DNA from: Burkholderia gladioli
Lineage (GTDB): Bacteria; Pseudomonadota; Gammaproteobacteria; Burkholderiales; Burkholderiaceae
Assembly (NCBI RefSeq): GCF_000959725.1
Contig: NZ_CP009322.1
Coordinates: 1,240,001-1,304,000 of the forward strand
Reading direction: 5' to 3'
DNA length: 64,000 bases
Positions 7,493-16,141 of this stretch are shown here, one piece after another. Below the pieces are notes generated by a model. The model was not told where the DNA came from and did no database searches. It saw nothing but the letters and a program-made list of their open reading frames with translations. The translations under genes and the position numbers were made by a program. How positions within the stretch are numbered: the stretch's first letter is position 1; every line of letters begins with the position of its first letter.

Positions 7493-9727
7493 TCAGGCGC
7501 GCGGGGTGCCGGGCGCGGTGGCCGGCGGCAGCGCCTGCATCAGCGCGGGATTGAGCGACAGGCGCAGGCCGACCAGCGCATGCAGCGCGTCGCGCAGCCC
7601 GCGCTGCAGCGCGGCGGCGGGGCGCGCGGCGCGAGACGCGGCAGGCGAGGCCGACGCGTCGGGCGCAACCGGAGTGGCAGGCGTTGCCGGCGCGGCGGGG
7701 CCGCCGGCTTGCGCGTCACCCGGGGCGCGTTCGCCGCGCGGCGGCGTGCCCTGCTGCGTGGCGCCGATCAGGTGGCGGATCGCGACCGCGTCGAGCGCGT
7801 CGTCGATCGATTCGAGCAGGGCCGGCGAGGCCGGCTGGCGCGCATTGGATTCGGCGCAGGCGGTGTAGTGCGCGTTCACGCCGGCCAGCACCCGGTCGAT
7901 CGCCTCGGGCACGTCGCCGTCGAGGCGGCGCAGCGAGCGGTGCAGGTCGAGCGCGTTGAGCGCGACGCGCAGGTCGCGGAAGGTTTCGATCGAGGGATGG
8001 CGGTGATCGTCGGACGCGGACAGGCGCGGCAGCAATTGCGTGACGCGGTCGAGCATGCGCGAGGCATGGTTGCGCTGGTCGGCGATCGGCTGGCGCGAGG
8101 CGGACTTGGCGACGTCCTCCCAGCTCGAGCGCAGCAGCCGGCGCGCCGCCAGCTCGGCGCCGAACGGGCGCGTGGCGCGGGTCCAGACGAAGGCATAGAG
8201 CAGCCCGGCGACACCGGCGATATTGCTGTTGAGGAACACCAGGAAGTCGGCCGAGTAGGCGTCCTGGATGCTGATGAAGGTGGCGGTGTTGACGGCCACC
8301 AGCATCGTCACGAGATTGAACTGAGGGCGCGGGATCAGCGTGCCGATCAGGATGAAGGGCCCGGCGAAGATCAGCACCAGCATCACGAAATCATGCACGT
8401 GCGGCAGCACCACGAACAGGTAGAGCCCGGCGAACACCACGCTCGCGCAGGTCGAGAGGAAGAAGCGGAACACCAGGGGCGCGGGCTCGTCGAGCGCGGC
8501 GAAGAAGCAGCAGGCCACCGCCGCCAGCGTGACCGCCCCGGCGCCGTCGTTCCAGCCAGAGGAGATCCACAGCCAGCAGGCGAGCACGATCGCGCCGGCC
8601 GCCGTCAGCGTGGAGAACAGCATCATGCCGCGATCGTAGAAGCGCTCGGTGCCGCCGAGCCGCCAATGGCGGTAGCGCGGCTGCCAGACGCCGGCCTCGT
8701 TGTCGATCAGCGCGCGCAGCGAGCGGCAGTCCTGCCACACGTCCACCACCTGGCGCAGCCGCCACAGCGCGTTCGACAGCAGCGCGCCGTCCCAGCTCAT
8801 CATCGCGTCGCCGGTCGGCTGCAGCGCGGCGATGCGCTCGCGCAGCCGGTCCGCCACCGGGTCGGCGATCGCGCCCGTGGCATCGGCCGGCGCCGGCAGC
8901 GGCGCGTCGAACCAGCGCGCCGCGTCGGCCAGCAGCGATGCCAGCTCGGCCGGTAGTGTCTCGAGCTCGCGCATCAGCGCGACCAGCGGATCGGCGAGCG
9001 CCGACATCAGCGGCATGAACAATTGCATGCGGCCGTGCAGGGCCTCGGCGCGGGCCAGCACGCGCGGATGGGCGTGATCGTAGCCGAGCTGGCTGAGCAG
9101 GAATTCCAGCGCGTTGAGGGTGGCGGCCAGCCGCTGCCGGCAGGCCGACAGCGCCTTGCCGGCCAGGTGGCCCGAGAGCGTTTCGCGGCCGTAGAAGGCG
9201 GCGTCGCGGAACCAGCCGTCGGCGCGCTCGATCAGGGTCGGCGCGAGCCGGTTCGGCAGGATCGCGCTGCCCACCACGCTGGCGCAGACGATCCCCAGGA
9301 TGATCTCCTCGGTGCGCGCGATCGCCACGTCGAACACCGTGGTCGGATCGGTGACGGTGGGCAGCGCGATCAGCGGCATGGTGTAGCCGGCCAGCAGGAA
9401 CACGTAGCTGCGCGCGGTGCGGTCCGACATCGCCAGGTAGAGCAGGGTGCCGGTCCACAGCGCCACGATCACGCTGAACAGGAAGGGCGTCTCGACGAAG
9501 GGCGGCACCAGCAGGATCGCGGCCGAGGCGCCGAGCGCGGTGCCCAGCGCGCGGTAGAGCGCCTTCGAGCGGGTCGCGCCGACGAAGGGATTCGAGACGA
9601 TGTAGACGCTGGCCATCGCCCAGTAGGGGCGCGGCAACTGGAAATAGAGGCCGAGGTAGAGCGCCAGCATCGAGGCGGCGAAGGTCTTGCCCGAGAACAG
9701 CCAGTCGCGCAGGCTCGGGTAGGTCAT
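7493..9727 (-). CDS. FUSC family inner-membrane efflux protein, AaeB-like
   Basis: A 744-residue protein of the fusaric acid resistance/aromatic-acid efflux family. Two blocks of transmembrane helices (about 20-170 and 385-520) are separated by a cytoplasmic domain, the layout of AaeB. The N-terminus RDWLFSGKTFAASMLALYLG and the motif RPYWAMASVYIVSNPF are family signatures. The start at MTYPSLRD overlaps the stop of marR by four bases (9724-9727). Longer open frame upstream only covers the marR gene in another phase. Likely exports aromatic carboxylic acids or similar toxic organic anions through the co-encoded adaptor and outer membrane duct. The C-terminal 60 residues are low complexity. 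Confidence 0.92.
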   Translation of the reverse strand: MTYPSLRDWLFSGKTFAASMLALYLGLYFQLPRPYWAMASVYIVSNPFVGATRSKALYRALGTALGASAAILLVPPFVETPFLFSVIVALWTGTLLYLAMSDRTARSYVFLLAGYTMPLIALPTVTDPTTVFDVAIARTEEIILGIVCASVVGSAILPNRLAPTLIERADGWFRDAAFYGRETLSGHLAGKALSACRQRLAATLNALEFLLSQLGYDHAHPRVLARAEALHGRMQLFMPLMSALADPLVALMRELETLPAELASLLADAARWFDAPLPAPADATGAIADPVADRLRERIAALQPTGDAMMSWDGALLSNALWRLRQVVDVWQDCRSLRALIDNEAGVWQPRYRHWRLGGTERFYDRGMMLFSTLTAAGAIVLACWLWISSGWNDGAGAVTLAAVACCFFAALDEPAPLVFRFFLSTCASVVFAGLYLFVVLPHVHDFVMLVLIFAGPFILIGTLIPRPQFNLVTMLVAVNTATFISIQDAYSADFLVFLNSNIAGVAGLLYAFVWTRATRPFGAELAARRLLRSSWEDVAKSASRQPIADQRNHASRMLDRVTQLLPRLSASDDHRHPSIETFRDLRVALNALDLHRSLRRLDGDVPEAIDRVLAGVNAHYTACAESNARQPASPALLESIDDALDAVAIRHLIGATQQGTPPRGERAPGDAQAGGPAAPATPATPVAPDASASPAASRAARPAAALQRGLRDALHALVGLRLSLNPALMQALPPATAPGTPRA

Positions 9728-10179
9728 GGCGCGCCCCGATCGCCGGCATCGCCCGAGTCGTTGAAGGCGTTCAGGACTCGCAGCGTGGCCTCGAGATCGG
9801 CGCGACTGACCGACTTCAGCACGCGCGAACGCAGCACGCGCAGGTCTTCCTCCATCTTCGCCGTGACGGCGCGGCCCTCGTCGGTGAGCGTGACGGTCTT
9901 GGCGCGGCGATCGGCCGGGTCCTCGTCGCGGCGCGCCAGGCCCGCCGCGCAGAGCTGGTCGAGCAGCCGCACCAGCGAGGGCCCCTCGATGCCGACGTGC
10001 TCGGCGAGCGTGACCTGGCGGACCGCCTCGCCCAGCCGGCCGGCGATCAGCAGCGGCGTGGCGCAGGCCTCGGACACGTTGTAGGCGGTGAGCAGCGAGT
10101 CGCTGGTCCGGCGCCACTTGCGGGCGGCGGTGACCAGGGTGCTGCTGACGGCCAGGCGCAGGGCATGGAGATTCGACAT
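9724..10179 (-). CDS. MarR family transcriptional regulator
   Basis: A 151-residue winged-helix regulator. The DNA-binding part shows TLAEHVGIEGPSLVRLLDQL followed by the wing RRDEDPADRRAKTVTLTDEG, both diagnostic for MarR. It is the first gene of the FUSC/DUF1656/HlyD/OMF operon and translationally coupled to the FUSC gene. MarR regulators in this position normally repress the pump and are released by aromatic ligands. A perfect dyad at 10206-10221 lies 27 bases upstream of its start and is the likely operator. Confidence 0.92.
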   Translation of the reverse strand: MSNLHALRLAVSSTLVTAARKWRRTSDSLLTAYNVSEACATPLLIAGRLGEAVRQVTLAEHVGIEGPSLVRLLDQLCAAGLARRDEDPADRRAKTVTLTDEGRAVTAKMEEDLRVLRSRVLKSVSRADLEATLRVLNAFNDSGDAGDRGAP

Positions 10180-10205
10180 CCGGCGGATGATATCGGAATT
10201 CCATT

Positions 10206-10221
10206 CGATAGCAAACTATCG
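10206..10221. promoter_or_regulatory. MarR operator candidate
   Basis: CGATAGCAAACTATCG: perfect 5-bp arms around 6 bases, just upstream of marR. The size and AT-rich core fit a MarR dimer site, so autorepression is likely. The rest of the 421-base gap to the next gene (10180-10600) holds a second palindrome at 10384-10409 and AT-rich TTAAAT near 10520 that may belong to a plus-strand promoter. Confidence 0.65.
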
Positions 10222-10383
10222 GTTTGAGGTAAACGCTTTACGAGTCGATCGGGGAGGGCACGGGCGGCGCCCGTCGAGGCGATCGACGCAGCCGGCAGCG
10301 TAGCGCGCGCTCGATGTCATGCCGATGTCGTCCGCCGCCGCGAGCATGACGCGATTCGATTGCTTCCCGGGCGCGACGCGGCA

Positions 10384-10409
10384 CGTTTCATGCTGCGTCG
10401 CATGAAACG
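10384..10409. repeat. 26-bp perfect palindrome CGTTTCATGC-N6-GCATGAAACG
   Basis: Two perfect 10-bp arms around a 6-base spacer, about 190 bases before the DUF2252 gene and 205 bases upstream of marR. Could be an operator for an unknown dimeric regulator or a hairpin in a 5' leader. No T-run follows on either strand, so a terminator is less likely. Confidence 0.6.
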
Positions 10410-10600
10410 CGCGGCGACGGCGCGCCCGCCATCCAGGCCGGCGGCCGGGCCGGCGAGGACGGCGCGTCATGCTGCGGCGCATTCGAGCCGCGCCTCGACT
10501 TTCGAATCGGGTCGGATGTGCTTAAATTTCCAGATTGCAGCCGGCACGCGCCCCGAGCGGGCCGGATTTCCTTCAGCCCCGAGAGCCGCGAGGAGCGCGC

Positions 10601-11827
10601 GTGAAGAAGCCACCGGTCGTCACCTATGTTCGTCCGCGCCAGCGTGCCCAGACGCTGGCGATCCGCCGCAACCGCAAGATGGCGCGCTCGGTGCACGCCT
10701 ATGTTCGCGGCAACACGGCACGCTATTACGAGTGGCTGGCCGACGCGAAGGTCGGCACGCTGCCCGAGGGGCCGGCGATCTGGATCTGCGGCGATTGCCA
10801 TACCGGCAACCTCGGCCCGGTGGCCAACGATGCCGGCGAGATCGAGATCCAGATCCGCGATCTCGACCAGACCGTGATCGGCAATCCGGTGCACGACCTG
10901 ATCCGGCTCAGCCTGTCGCTGGCCACCGCCGCGCGCAGCTCCGACCTGCCGGGCATCGTCACGGCGCGCATCATCGAGCAGGTCCACGAGGGCTACATGC
11001 ATGCGCTGGCCGCCGGCAAGCGCAAGCGCGCGGCGATCCCCAAGCCCGACGTGGTGCGCATCGTGATGCGCACCGCGCTGGAGCGCACCTGGAAGCACCT
11101 TGCGCGCGAGCGGCTGATGGGCGTGAAGCCGGTGCTGCCGCTCGGCAAGCGCTTCTGGCCGCTCTCGCGCGCCGAGTCGAACGGCATTGCCGCGCTGGTC
11201 GACACGCCCGCCATCGCCGAGCTGGCCGTCGGCCTGCGCGGCAACCGGCTGGCCGAGCATGTCGAGCTGCTCGACGCCGCCTACTGGGTCAAGGGCTGCA
11301 GCTCGCTGGGGCGGCTGCGCTACGCGGTGCTGCTCGACGTCGACGGCGCCGCCAGCGAGGGCGACGATCTGTGCCTGGTCGACATCAAGGAGGGCACCAC
11401 GGCGCTGGCGCCGCGCTATCGCGACAGCGAGATGCCGCGCGACAACGGCAAGCGCGTGGTGGAAGGCGCGCGCCATCTCTCGCCCTATCTCGGCAACCGC
11501 ATGTGCGCGGCGACGCTGTCCGAGCGTTCGGTGATCGTGCGCGAGTTGCTGCCGGCCGACCTCAAGCTCGAGATCGGCAGCGTCGACGAGGCCGAGGCGC
11601 TGCGCATCGCGCGCTACCTGGCGCACGTGGTGGGCCTCGCCCACGCGCGGCAGATGGATACGAGCACGCGCGCGCGCTGGCTGGCGGAACTCAAGCGGGT
11701 GCGCTCGAAGACCATCGACGCGCCGTTCTGGCTGTGGCGCAGCGTGATCGAATTGATGGGCAACCACGAGGTGGGCTACCTCGAGCATTGCCGCCGCGTG
11801 GCGGCGCAGCGGGCCGGCAAGCGCTGA
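10601..11827 (+). CDS. DUF2252 family protein
   Basis: A 408-residue cytosolic protein of the DUF2252 family, distantly related to kinase-like folds. Visible signatures are the basic N-terminus (RRNRKMARSVHAYVRGNTA), GDCHTGNLGPV and the following RDLDQTVIGNPVHDLIRL, which resemble the catalytic GD/N and D-x-D elements of aminoglycoside-kinase-like enzymes. The GTG at 10601 is chosen because AGGAG sits at 10591-10595. A frame-open ATG at 10535 has no ribosome site. Biological role is unknown. It is followed after 82 bases by a zinc metallopeptidase gene on the same strand. Confidence 0.8.
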   Translation: MKKPPVVTYVRPRQRAQTLAIRRNRKMARSVHAYVRGNTARYYEWLADAKVGTLPEGPAIWICGDCHTGNLGPVANDAGEIEIQIRDLDQTVIGNPVHDLIRLSLSLATAARSSDLPGIVTARIIEQVHEGYMHALAAGKRKRAAIPKPDVVRIVMRTALERTWKHLARERLMGVKPVLPLGKRFWPLSRAESNGIAALVDTPAIAELAVGLRGNRLAEHVELLDAAYWVKGCSSLGRLRYAVLLDVDGAASEGDDLCLVDIKEGTTALAPRYRDSEMPRDNGKRVVEGARHLSPYLGNRMCAATLSERSVIVRELLPADLKLEIGSVDEAEALRIARYLAHVVGLAHARQMDTSTRARWLAELKRVRSKTIDAPFWLWRSVIELMGNHEVGYLEHCRRVAAQRAGKR

Positions 11828-11909
11828 GGGCGGCCGTCGGTGAACCGGCGCAGGGGCCCACCAGCGGCGGGACCGGACGACAACGAGGACGAGGCGAGGA
11901 CGAAAATCG

Positions 11910-13058
11910 ATGAAGACCTTTCATTGCGGCAATTGCGGGCAGTTGGTGTTCTTCGAGAACGTGCGTTGCGAGCGCTGCGAGGCACCGCTCGGCTACCTGC
12001 CCGAGGTGGGCGAGGTGGGGGCGTTCGAGATCGACGCCTCCTCGGGCCAGTGGCGCAGCCTGCATCCCTCGGTGGCCGGGCAGCTTTACCGGCCCTGCCA
12101 TAACTATTCGGTCGAGAACGTCTGCAACTGGATGGTCCCGGCCGATTCGCCGGCCAGCTATTGCGAGTCCTGCGTGCTGACGGAAACCATTCCCGACCTC
12201 TCCAACCCGGACAATCGTCCGCTCTGGTATCGCACCGAGGCGGCCAAGCGGCGCCTGGTCTACACGCTGACGATGCTGGGGCTGCCGGTGGAATCGCGCC
12301 TGCTGGCGCCGGAGCGCGGCATGAGCTTCGCCTTCAAGGCGGCCACCGAGAGCGAGCCGGTGATGACGGGTCACGCCAATGGCCTGATCACGCTCAACCT
12401 GGCCGAAGCCGACGATGCCGAGCGAGAGCGCGTTCGAGCGGCCATGCATGAGCCCTATCGCACCCTGGTCGGACATTTCCGCCACGAGATCGGCCATTAC
12501 TACTTCGATCGCCTGATCGTCGGCAGCGCCTGGCAGGAGGCCTTCCGCGAACGTTTCGGCGACGAGCGCGCCGACTACCAGGCCGCGCTCGACGCGCATT
12601 ACCAGAACGGCGCGCCGGCGGGCTGGGAGGACAGCTACATCAGCGAATACGCGAGCATGCATCCCTGGGAGGACTGGGCCGAAACCTGGGCGCATTACCT
12701 GCACATGGTCGACACGCTCGATACCGCGAATGCCTGCGGGCTGGTGCTCGATCCCGACGACGACAGCCTGCCGCATCTCGACGACCAGACCTCGGTCGAT
12801 GAGGCCAGCTTCGGCAACCTGATGCGGCGCTGGTTTCCGCTGACCTATGCGCTGAACAGCCTGAATCGCAGCATGGGCGTGGCCGATGCCTATCCGTTCG
12901 CGCTGTCGCCGGCGGTGGTGGCCAAGCTGCGCTTCGTGCACCGCGTGATCAGCGCGACGCGCGAGGCGGCGCCGGACGAGGCGAGCGGGGCGCGGGCGGC
13001 CGGCAGCGAGGAAGCACGCGACGAGGCGGCGGGAAAGCCGGGCGGATCGACTTCCTGA
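11910..13058 (+). CDS. Putative zinc-binding metallopeptidase (Peptidase_Mx family) with zinc ribbon
   Basis: A 382-residue protein with two parts. The N-terminus is a zinc ribbon with Cys pairs at 6/9 and 20/23. The body contains HEIGH at 192-196, the HExxH metal site, followed by EYASMHPWEDWAETWAHYLH, which supplies further Glu/His ligands. This pattern matches the uncharacterised Peptidase_Mx group. There is no signal peptide, so it is probably cytosolic. The last 40 residues are an Ala/Glu/Gly-rich tail. Substrate unknown. Adjacent to the DUF2252 gene and likely co-transcribed. Confidence 0.85.
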   Translation: MKTFHCGNCGQLVFFENVRCERCEAPLGYLPEVGEVGAFEIDASSGQWRSLHPSVAGQLYRPCHNYSVENVCNWMVPADSPASYCESCVLTETIPDLSNPDNRPLWYRTEAAKRRLVYTLTMLGLPVESRLLAPERGMSFAFKAATESEPVMTGHANGLITLNLAEADDAERERVRAAMHEPYRTLVGHFRHEIGHYYFDRLIVGSAWQEAFRERFGDERADYQAALDAHYQNGAPAGWEDSYISEYASMHPWEDWAETWAHYLHMVDTLDTANACGLVLDPDDDSLPHLDDQTSVDEASFGNLMRRWFPLTYALNSLNRSMGVADAYPFALSPAVVAKLRFVHRVISATREAAPDEASGARAAGSEEARDEAAGKPGGSTS

Positions 13059-13083
13059 ACGAAGCCGCCCGGCGCCGGTCGCG

Positions 13084-13770
13084 TCAGTCGCCGGGGCGGG
13101 GAGAGTAGAGGCGAATCAACCGATCGAGGTTGACATGCGCCAGCGTCGTGAGCGGCGCGAATTCATCGGACAGGAACAGCGGCGTTTGCGAGCGTAGCTG
13201 CATCAGCGCCCGAAGCCGGCCGTCACGGAACGGCGCCGAAGGCGCCGCGGGCGCTTGCTCCCATTCGAGCGCGATCTCGCGGTCATAGGCCAGCAGGCGC
13301 TCGGGCGTCGCGGCCAGGATCGCCAGGTCGGCATCGAGGAACAGCGCGGCCGCCTGCCGGCGCGACGGATCGGCAAGCGCCGAAGCCGGCAGCCGATGCG
13401 ACTTGGTGGCGAGCACCAGTTCGCAGGCGAAGCGCAGCGCGTCGGCATGCTCGCGCTGCCAGGCGGGCGGGCACAGCGCCGCCGCCGTCGCGGCCAGCCA
13501 CGAGGCGCTGCGCGCTTCGTTGTCGGCGTAATCGGCAAGCGTGGTGGCGTAGACGATGTCGTGCGCCCAGACCGCCAGCTCGATCGCCAGCCGATGTGGC
13601 GCGTCGCGGTAGGGCGCGAGCTGCTCGAACAGCTCGGCCAGGTGCGCGAGCGTGTGGTAATGGCGCTGCGGCTCGCGATAGGCCTGCTCGACCAGCGGCC
13701 AGACGGCGGCCGTGCCGAAGCAGGCCGCGCATTCCTCGCGCAGGACGTCGAGCGTGGCGTCGTCGATCAT
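13084..13770 (-). CDS. HD-superfamily predicted metal-dependent hydrolase
   Basis: A 228-residue protein. HYHTLAHL (His39, His43) and WAHDIVY (His70-Asp71), followed by DNEARSA, make up the metal-binding pattern of the COG4339 branch of HD phosphohydrolases. Activity on nucleotides or other phosphates is likely from the family but the substrate is unknown. It is the next gene after the NYN-domain gene on the same strand, with a 21-base gap, which suggests co-transcription and perhaps a shared nucleotide/RNA theme. Confidence 0.82.
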   Translation of the reverse strand: MIDDATLDVLREECAACFGTAAVWPLVEQAYREPQRHYHTLAHLAELFEQLAPYRDAPHRLAIELAVWAHDIVYATTLADYADNEARSASWLAATAAALCPPAWQREHADALRFACELVLATKSHRLPASALADPSRRQAAALFLDADLAILAATPERLLAYDREIALEWEQAPAAPSAPFRDGRLRALMQLRSQTPLFLSDEFAPLTTLAHVNLDRLIRLYSPRPGD

Positions 13771-13791
13771 GCCCGAGCCGCCGCGCCGATC

Positions 13792-15369
13792 TCAGGACTC
13801 GTTGCCGGTCCCGGCCGTGCCGCGCGGGCGGCGTGCCCGCGTGGTGCCGCTGCGCGTGGCGCGGGCGCGCTTGGCAGGGGCGGCCGGTGCCGCCTCGTCG
13901 TCGGCCGCCGCTTCGCCCGTGCCGGACAACAGGTCCTCCGGCGCCGCGGTTTCGGCCGCGGCATTCGTTTCCACCGCCGCCGCCGCGGTTTTCTTCGCGG
14001 CTACCTTGCGTGCGCGAGCCGGCGTCTTCTTCGCGCGGGTCGACTTGGCGGCCGTGGCCGGGGCTTCGTCGGCCTGCGTCGTCGCCGGCAGGTCGTCGCC
14101 GTGATCGGCGAAGGCCGGCACCACTTCGTCCGGCATGGCCGGCGTGCTCTCGACCACCACCGGCTCGGCCGGCGCGGACGCTTCGTGGGCCGGCGCGTCC
14201 TCGATCAGCGGCATCTGCTCCGGCTTGCGCGAGCCGCGTCCCTTGCCGTGCCTGCCTTCGTCGCGCTTGTTGGCGTGGCGGCGCTCGCCGTCGTGCCGCG
14301 ATTCGCGCTTCGCCTCGGCCTGCAGCGGCTGGGCGAGCGCTTCGGCTTCCGCCTCGCTTTCCTGGCGACGGCCGCCGTCCTGGTGCGCGCGGCGCTCCTT
14401 CTGCTGCTTGTGCTCCTTCTGGTCGCGATGACGCGAGCCGCCGCCATGCCGCGCCGGCTGCTGCGGTACCGCTGCCGGGGCTTCGCCGCCGCCGAGCGCC
14501 TCGTCGGCCTTCGCCGCTTCCACGCCGAAACCCGGCTCGGCCGCCGCGCCCTGGGCCGGACGCGACACATAGGTGCCCGACTTCTCGTCGCGGCCGATCT
14601 CCAGCAGCCCGTGCGCCTGCGCCTCGTCGAGCAGGTTGCCGAAGGCGCGGAAGCCGTAGTAGGTCTCGTTGAAACCCGGCTTGCGCCGCTTGATCGCGCT
14701 CTTGAGCACCGAGGCCCAGATCTTGCCGCTGTCGCTGCGCTCGGAGGCGAGCGCGTCGAAGGTCTCGACCGCGATGGTGATCGCCTCGAGCTTGCGCGCG
14801 TCGCCGTCCTGCTTGCGCTGCTTGTCGTCGGCCGCGCGCTTGCTGCTGTCGGCGCCGGCGCGCGACTCGCGCTTGGCCTGGGCGCGCTGCAGTTCGCGGG
14901 CGAGGTCGTCGTAGAAGATGAATTCGTCGCAGTTGGCGACCAGCAGGTCCGAGGTCGAGTTCTTCACGCCCACGCCGATCACGCGCTTGGCGTTCTCGCG
15001 CAGCTTCGAGACCAGCGGCGAGAAATCCGAGTCGCCGCTGATGATCACGAAGGTATCGACATGCGATTTGGTGTAGCAAAGATCGAGCGCGTCGACCACC
15101 AGCCGGATGTCGGCCGAGTTCTTGCCCGACTGGCGCACGTGCGGGATCTCGATCAGCTCGAAGCTCGCCTCGTGCATGGCGCCCTTGAAGGTCTTGTAGC
15201 GATCCCAGTCGCAATAGGCCTTCTTGACCACGATGCTGCCCTTGAGCAGCAGTTTCTCGAGCACCGGTTTGATGTCGAATTTCTCGAACTTCGTGTCGCG
15301 CACGCCGAGCGCGATGTTTTCGAAGTCGCAAAAGAGCGCCATGTTGACGCTGTCCTGAGGCAAGGCCAT
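13792..15369 (-). CDS. NYN domain protein with LOTUS-like domain and basic tail
   Basis: A 525-residue protein. Residues 8-155 are a NYN (PIN-like) nuclease domain with the acidic set Asp15, Asp87, Asp113 and Asp115 (FCDFEN, SADIRL, SGDSDF). Residues about 190-280 resemble an OST-HTH/LOTUS RNA-binding domain (SGKIWASVLKSAIKRR ... YYGFRAFGNLLDEA). The remaining 240 residues are low complexity, first rich in His/Arg/Glu/Lys and ending in Lys/Ala/Arg blocks like a histone-H1-type tail. Start MALPQDSVN is chosen because GGAG lies just upstream. The family is expected to act on RNA; no partner is known. Confidence 0.88.
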   Translation of the reverse strand: MALPQDSVNMALFCDFENIALGVRDTKFEKFDIKPVLEKLLLKGSIVVKKAYCDWDRYKTFKGAMHEASFELIEIPHVRQSGKNSADIRLVVDALDLCYTKSHVDTFVIISGDSDFSPLVSKLRENAKRVIGVGVKNSTSDLLVANCDEFIFYDDLARELQRAQAKRESRAGADSSKRAADDKQRKQDGDARKLEAITIAVETFDALASERSDSGKIWASVLKSAIKRRKPGFNETYYGFRAFGNLLDEAQAHGLLEIGRDEKSGTYVSRPAQGAAAEPGFGVEAAKADEALGGGEAPAAVPQQPARHGGGSRHRDQKEHKQQKERRAHQDGGRRQESEAEAEALAQPLQAEAKRESRHDGERRHANKRDEGRHGKGRGSRKPEQMPLIEDAPAHEASAPAEPVVVESTPAMPDEVVPAFADHGDDLPATTQADEAPATAAKSTRAKKTPARARKVAAKKTAAAAVETNAAAETAAPEDLLSGTGEAAADDEAAPAAPAKRARATRSGTTRARRPRGTAGTGNES

Positions 15370-15460
15370 GAGTTCTCCAACCGTAGGCTCGCCGAATCGG
15401 CGAGCGCTGAAATTGCGCACATGATAGCGGGCTTGGGTGGGCGATGACCGCGCGCGGGTG

Positions 15461-15484
15461 AAAAAGGCCGGCCGAAGGCGGCCG
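15461..15484 (-). terminator. Probable terminator after the small membrane protein gene
   Basis: On the minus strand a short GC stem (15469-15473 with 15480-15484) is followed by GGCC and five T. It lies about 45 bases beyond the stop of the small membrane protein gene. Confidence 0.45.
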
Positions 15485-15528
15485 TCGAGCGGGGGGCACG
15501 TCGCGCGTCGGTCGCTGCCTGCGCGTGC

Positions 15529-15858
15529 TCAGGCGCGCGGTTCGCGCAGCCGGCGGATCGCCTGCCAGGCGCAGCCGGCCGCGGTCGCGGCCAGGCCCGC
15601 GAAGCTCACCATCACGCCCAGCGCGAAGCCGGCCGGCATCTCGCCGCTGTCGGGCGTGTCGGGGCGCGCGAACACCGCCGCCAGCGTGCCGGCCGCGATC
15701 AACGCGAGGCAGGCCACCCAGTAGAGCCGGCCGCGCGTGGCGCGCAACGCGTGCCAGCCGGCCCAGCCCAGGCCGAGCAGGTAGAGCAGCGCGAGCGTGC
15801 CGAGCGCGATCAGGTCGGTGGCGGTGGCGGCTTGGGCGAAGCTGGAGGAGGCGGGCAT
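15529..15858 (-). CDS. Small three-helix membrane protein, unknown
   Basis: A 109-residue protein with three predicted membrane helices (about 13-34, 43-63 and 74-96) and a short basic C-terminus (RRLREPRA). I do not recognise a family. The start at MPASSSFAQ is chosen because the upstream extension of the open frame is proline/arginine-rich without hydrophobic character. It stands alone between the NYN gene and the divergent serine hydrolase gene. Confidence 0.6.
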   Translation of the reverse strand: MPASSSFAQAATATDLIALGTLALLYLLGLGWAGWHALRATRGRLYWVACLALIAAGTLAAVFARPDTPDSGEMPAGFALGVMVSFAGLAATAAGCAWQAIRRLREPRA

Positions 15859-16141
15859 GAGGGAAAAGTCAGGCGGGACGGGAAGCGGATAAACAGCCGG
15901 CGACAGGCAGATAAACGCCGGTGGCTGGTGGACCAGCGCGGCGGACACGCACCGTGGGCGGGCACGACAGGCAAGCACGACAGGCAAGCGGCGCCCGGGG
16001 TGAATCTCGTCCGCGAGCCGGCAGCCAGGCGGCGTCGAGCCCGAAGCGTGACTGTATCGGCGGCGCGGGGGCGAACGCAAGCCCGATGCAAGCCGGGGCC
16101 GCTCTGTCTAGAATCGGGACTTTCCGCCATCGGACCTCGCC

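Noticed and set aside
6329..8956. An 875-codon open frame on the plus strand
   Set aside because: It lies opposite the HlyD, DUF1656 and FUSC genes, which have clear family motifs. The translation is Arg/His/Gln/Asp-rich without any domain, the usual mirror image of GC-rich genes.
13255..15447. A 730-codon open frame on the plus strand opposite the NYN gene
   Set aside because: Mirror of HD and NYN coding; composition is Arg/Gly/Leu-rich low complexity with no recognisable fold.
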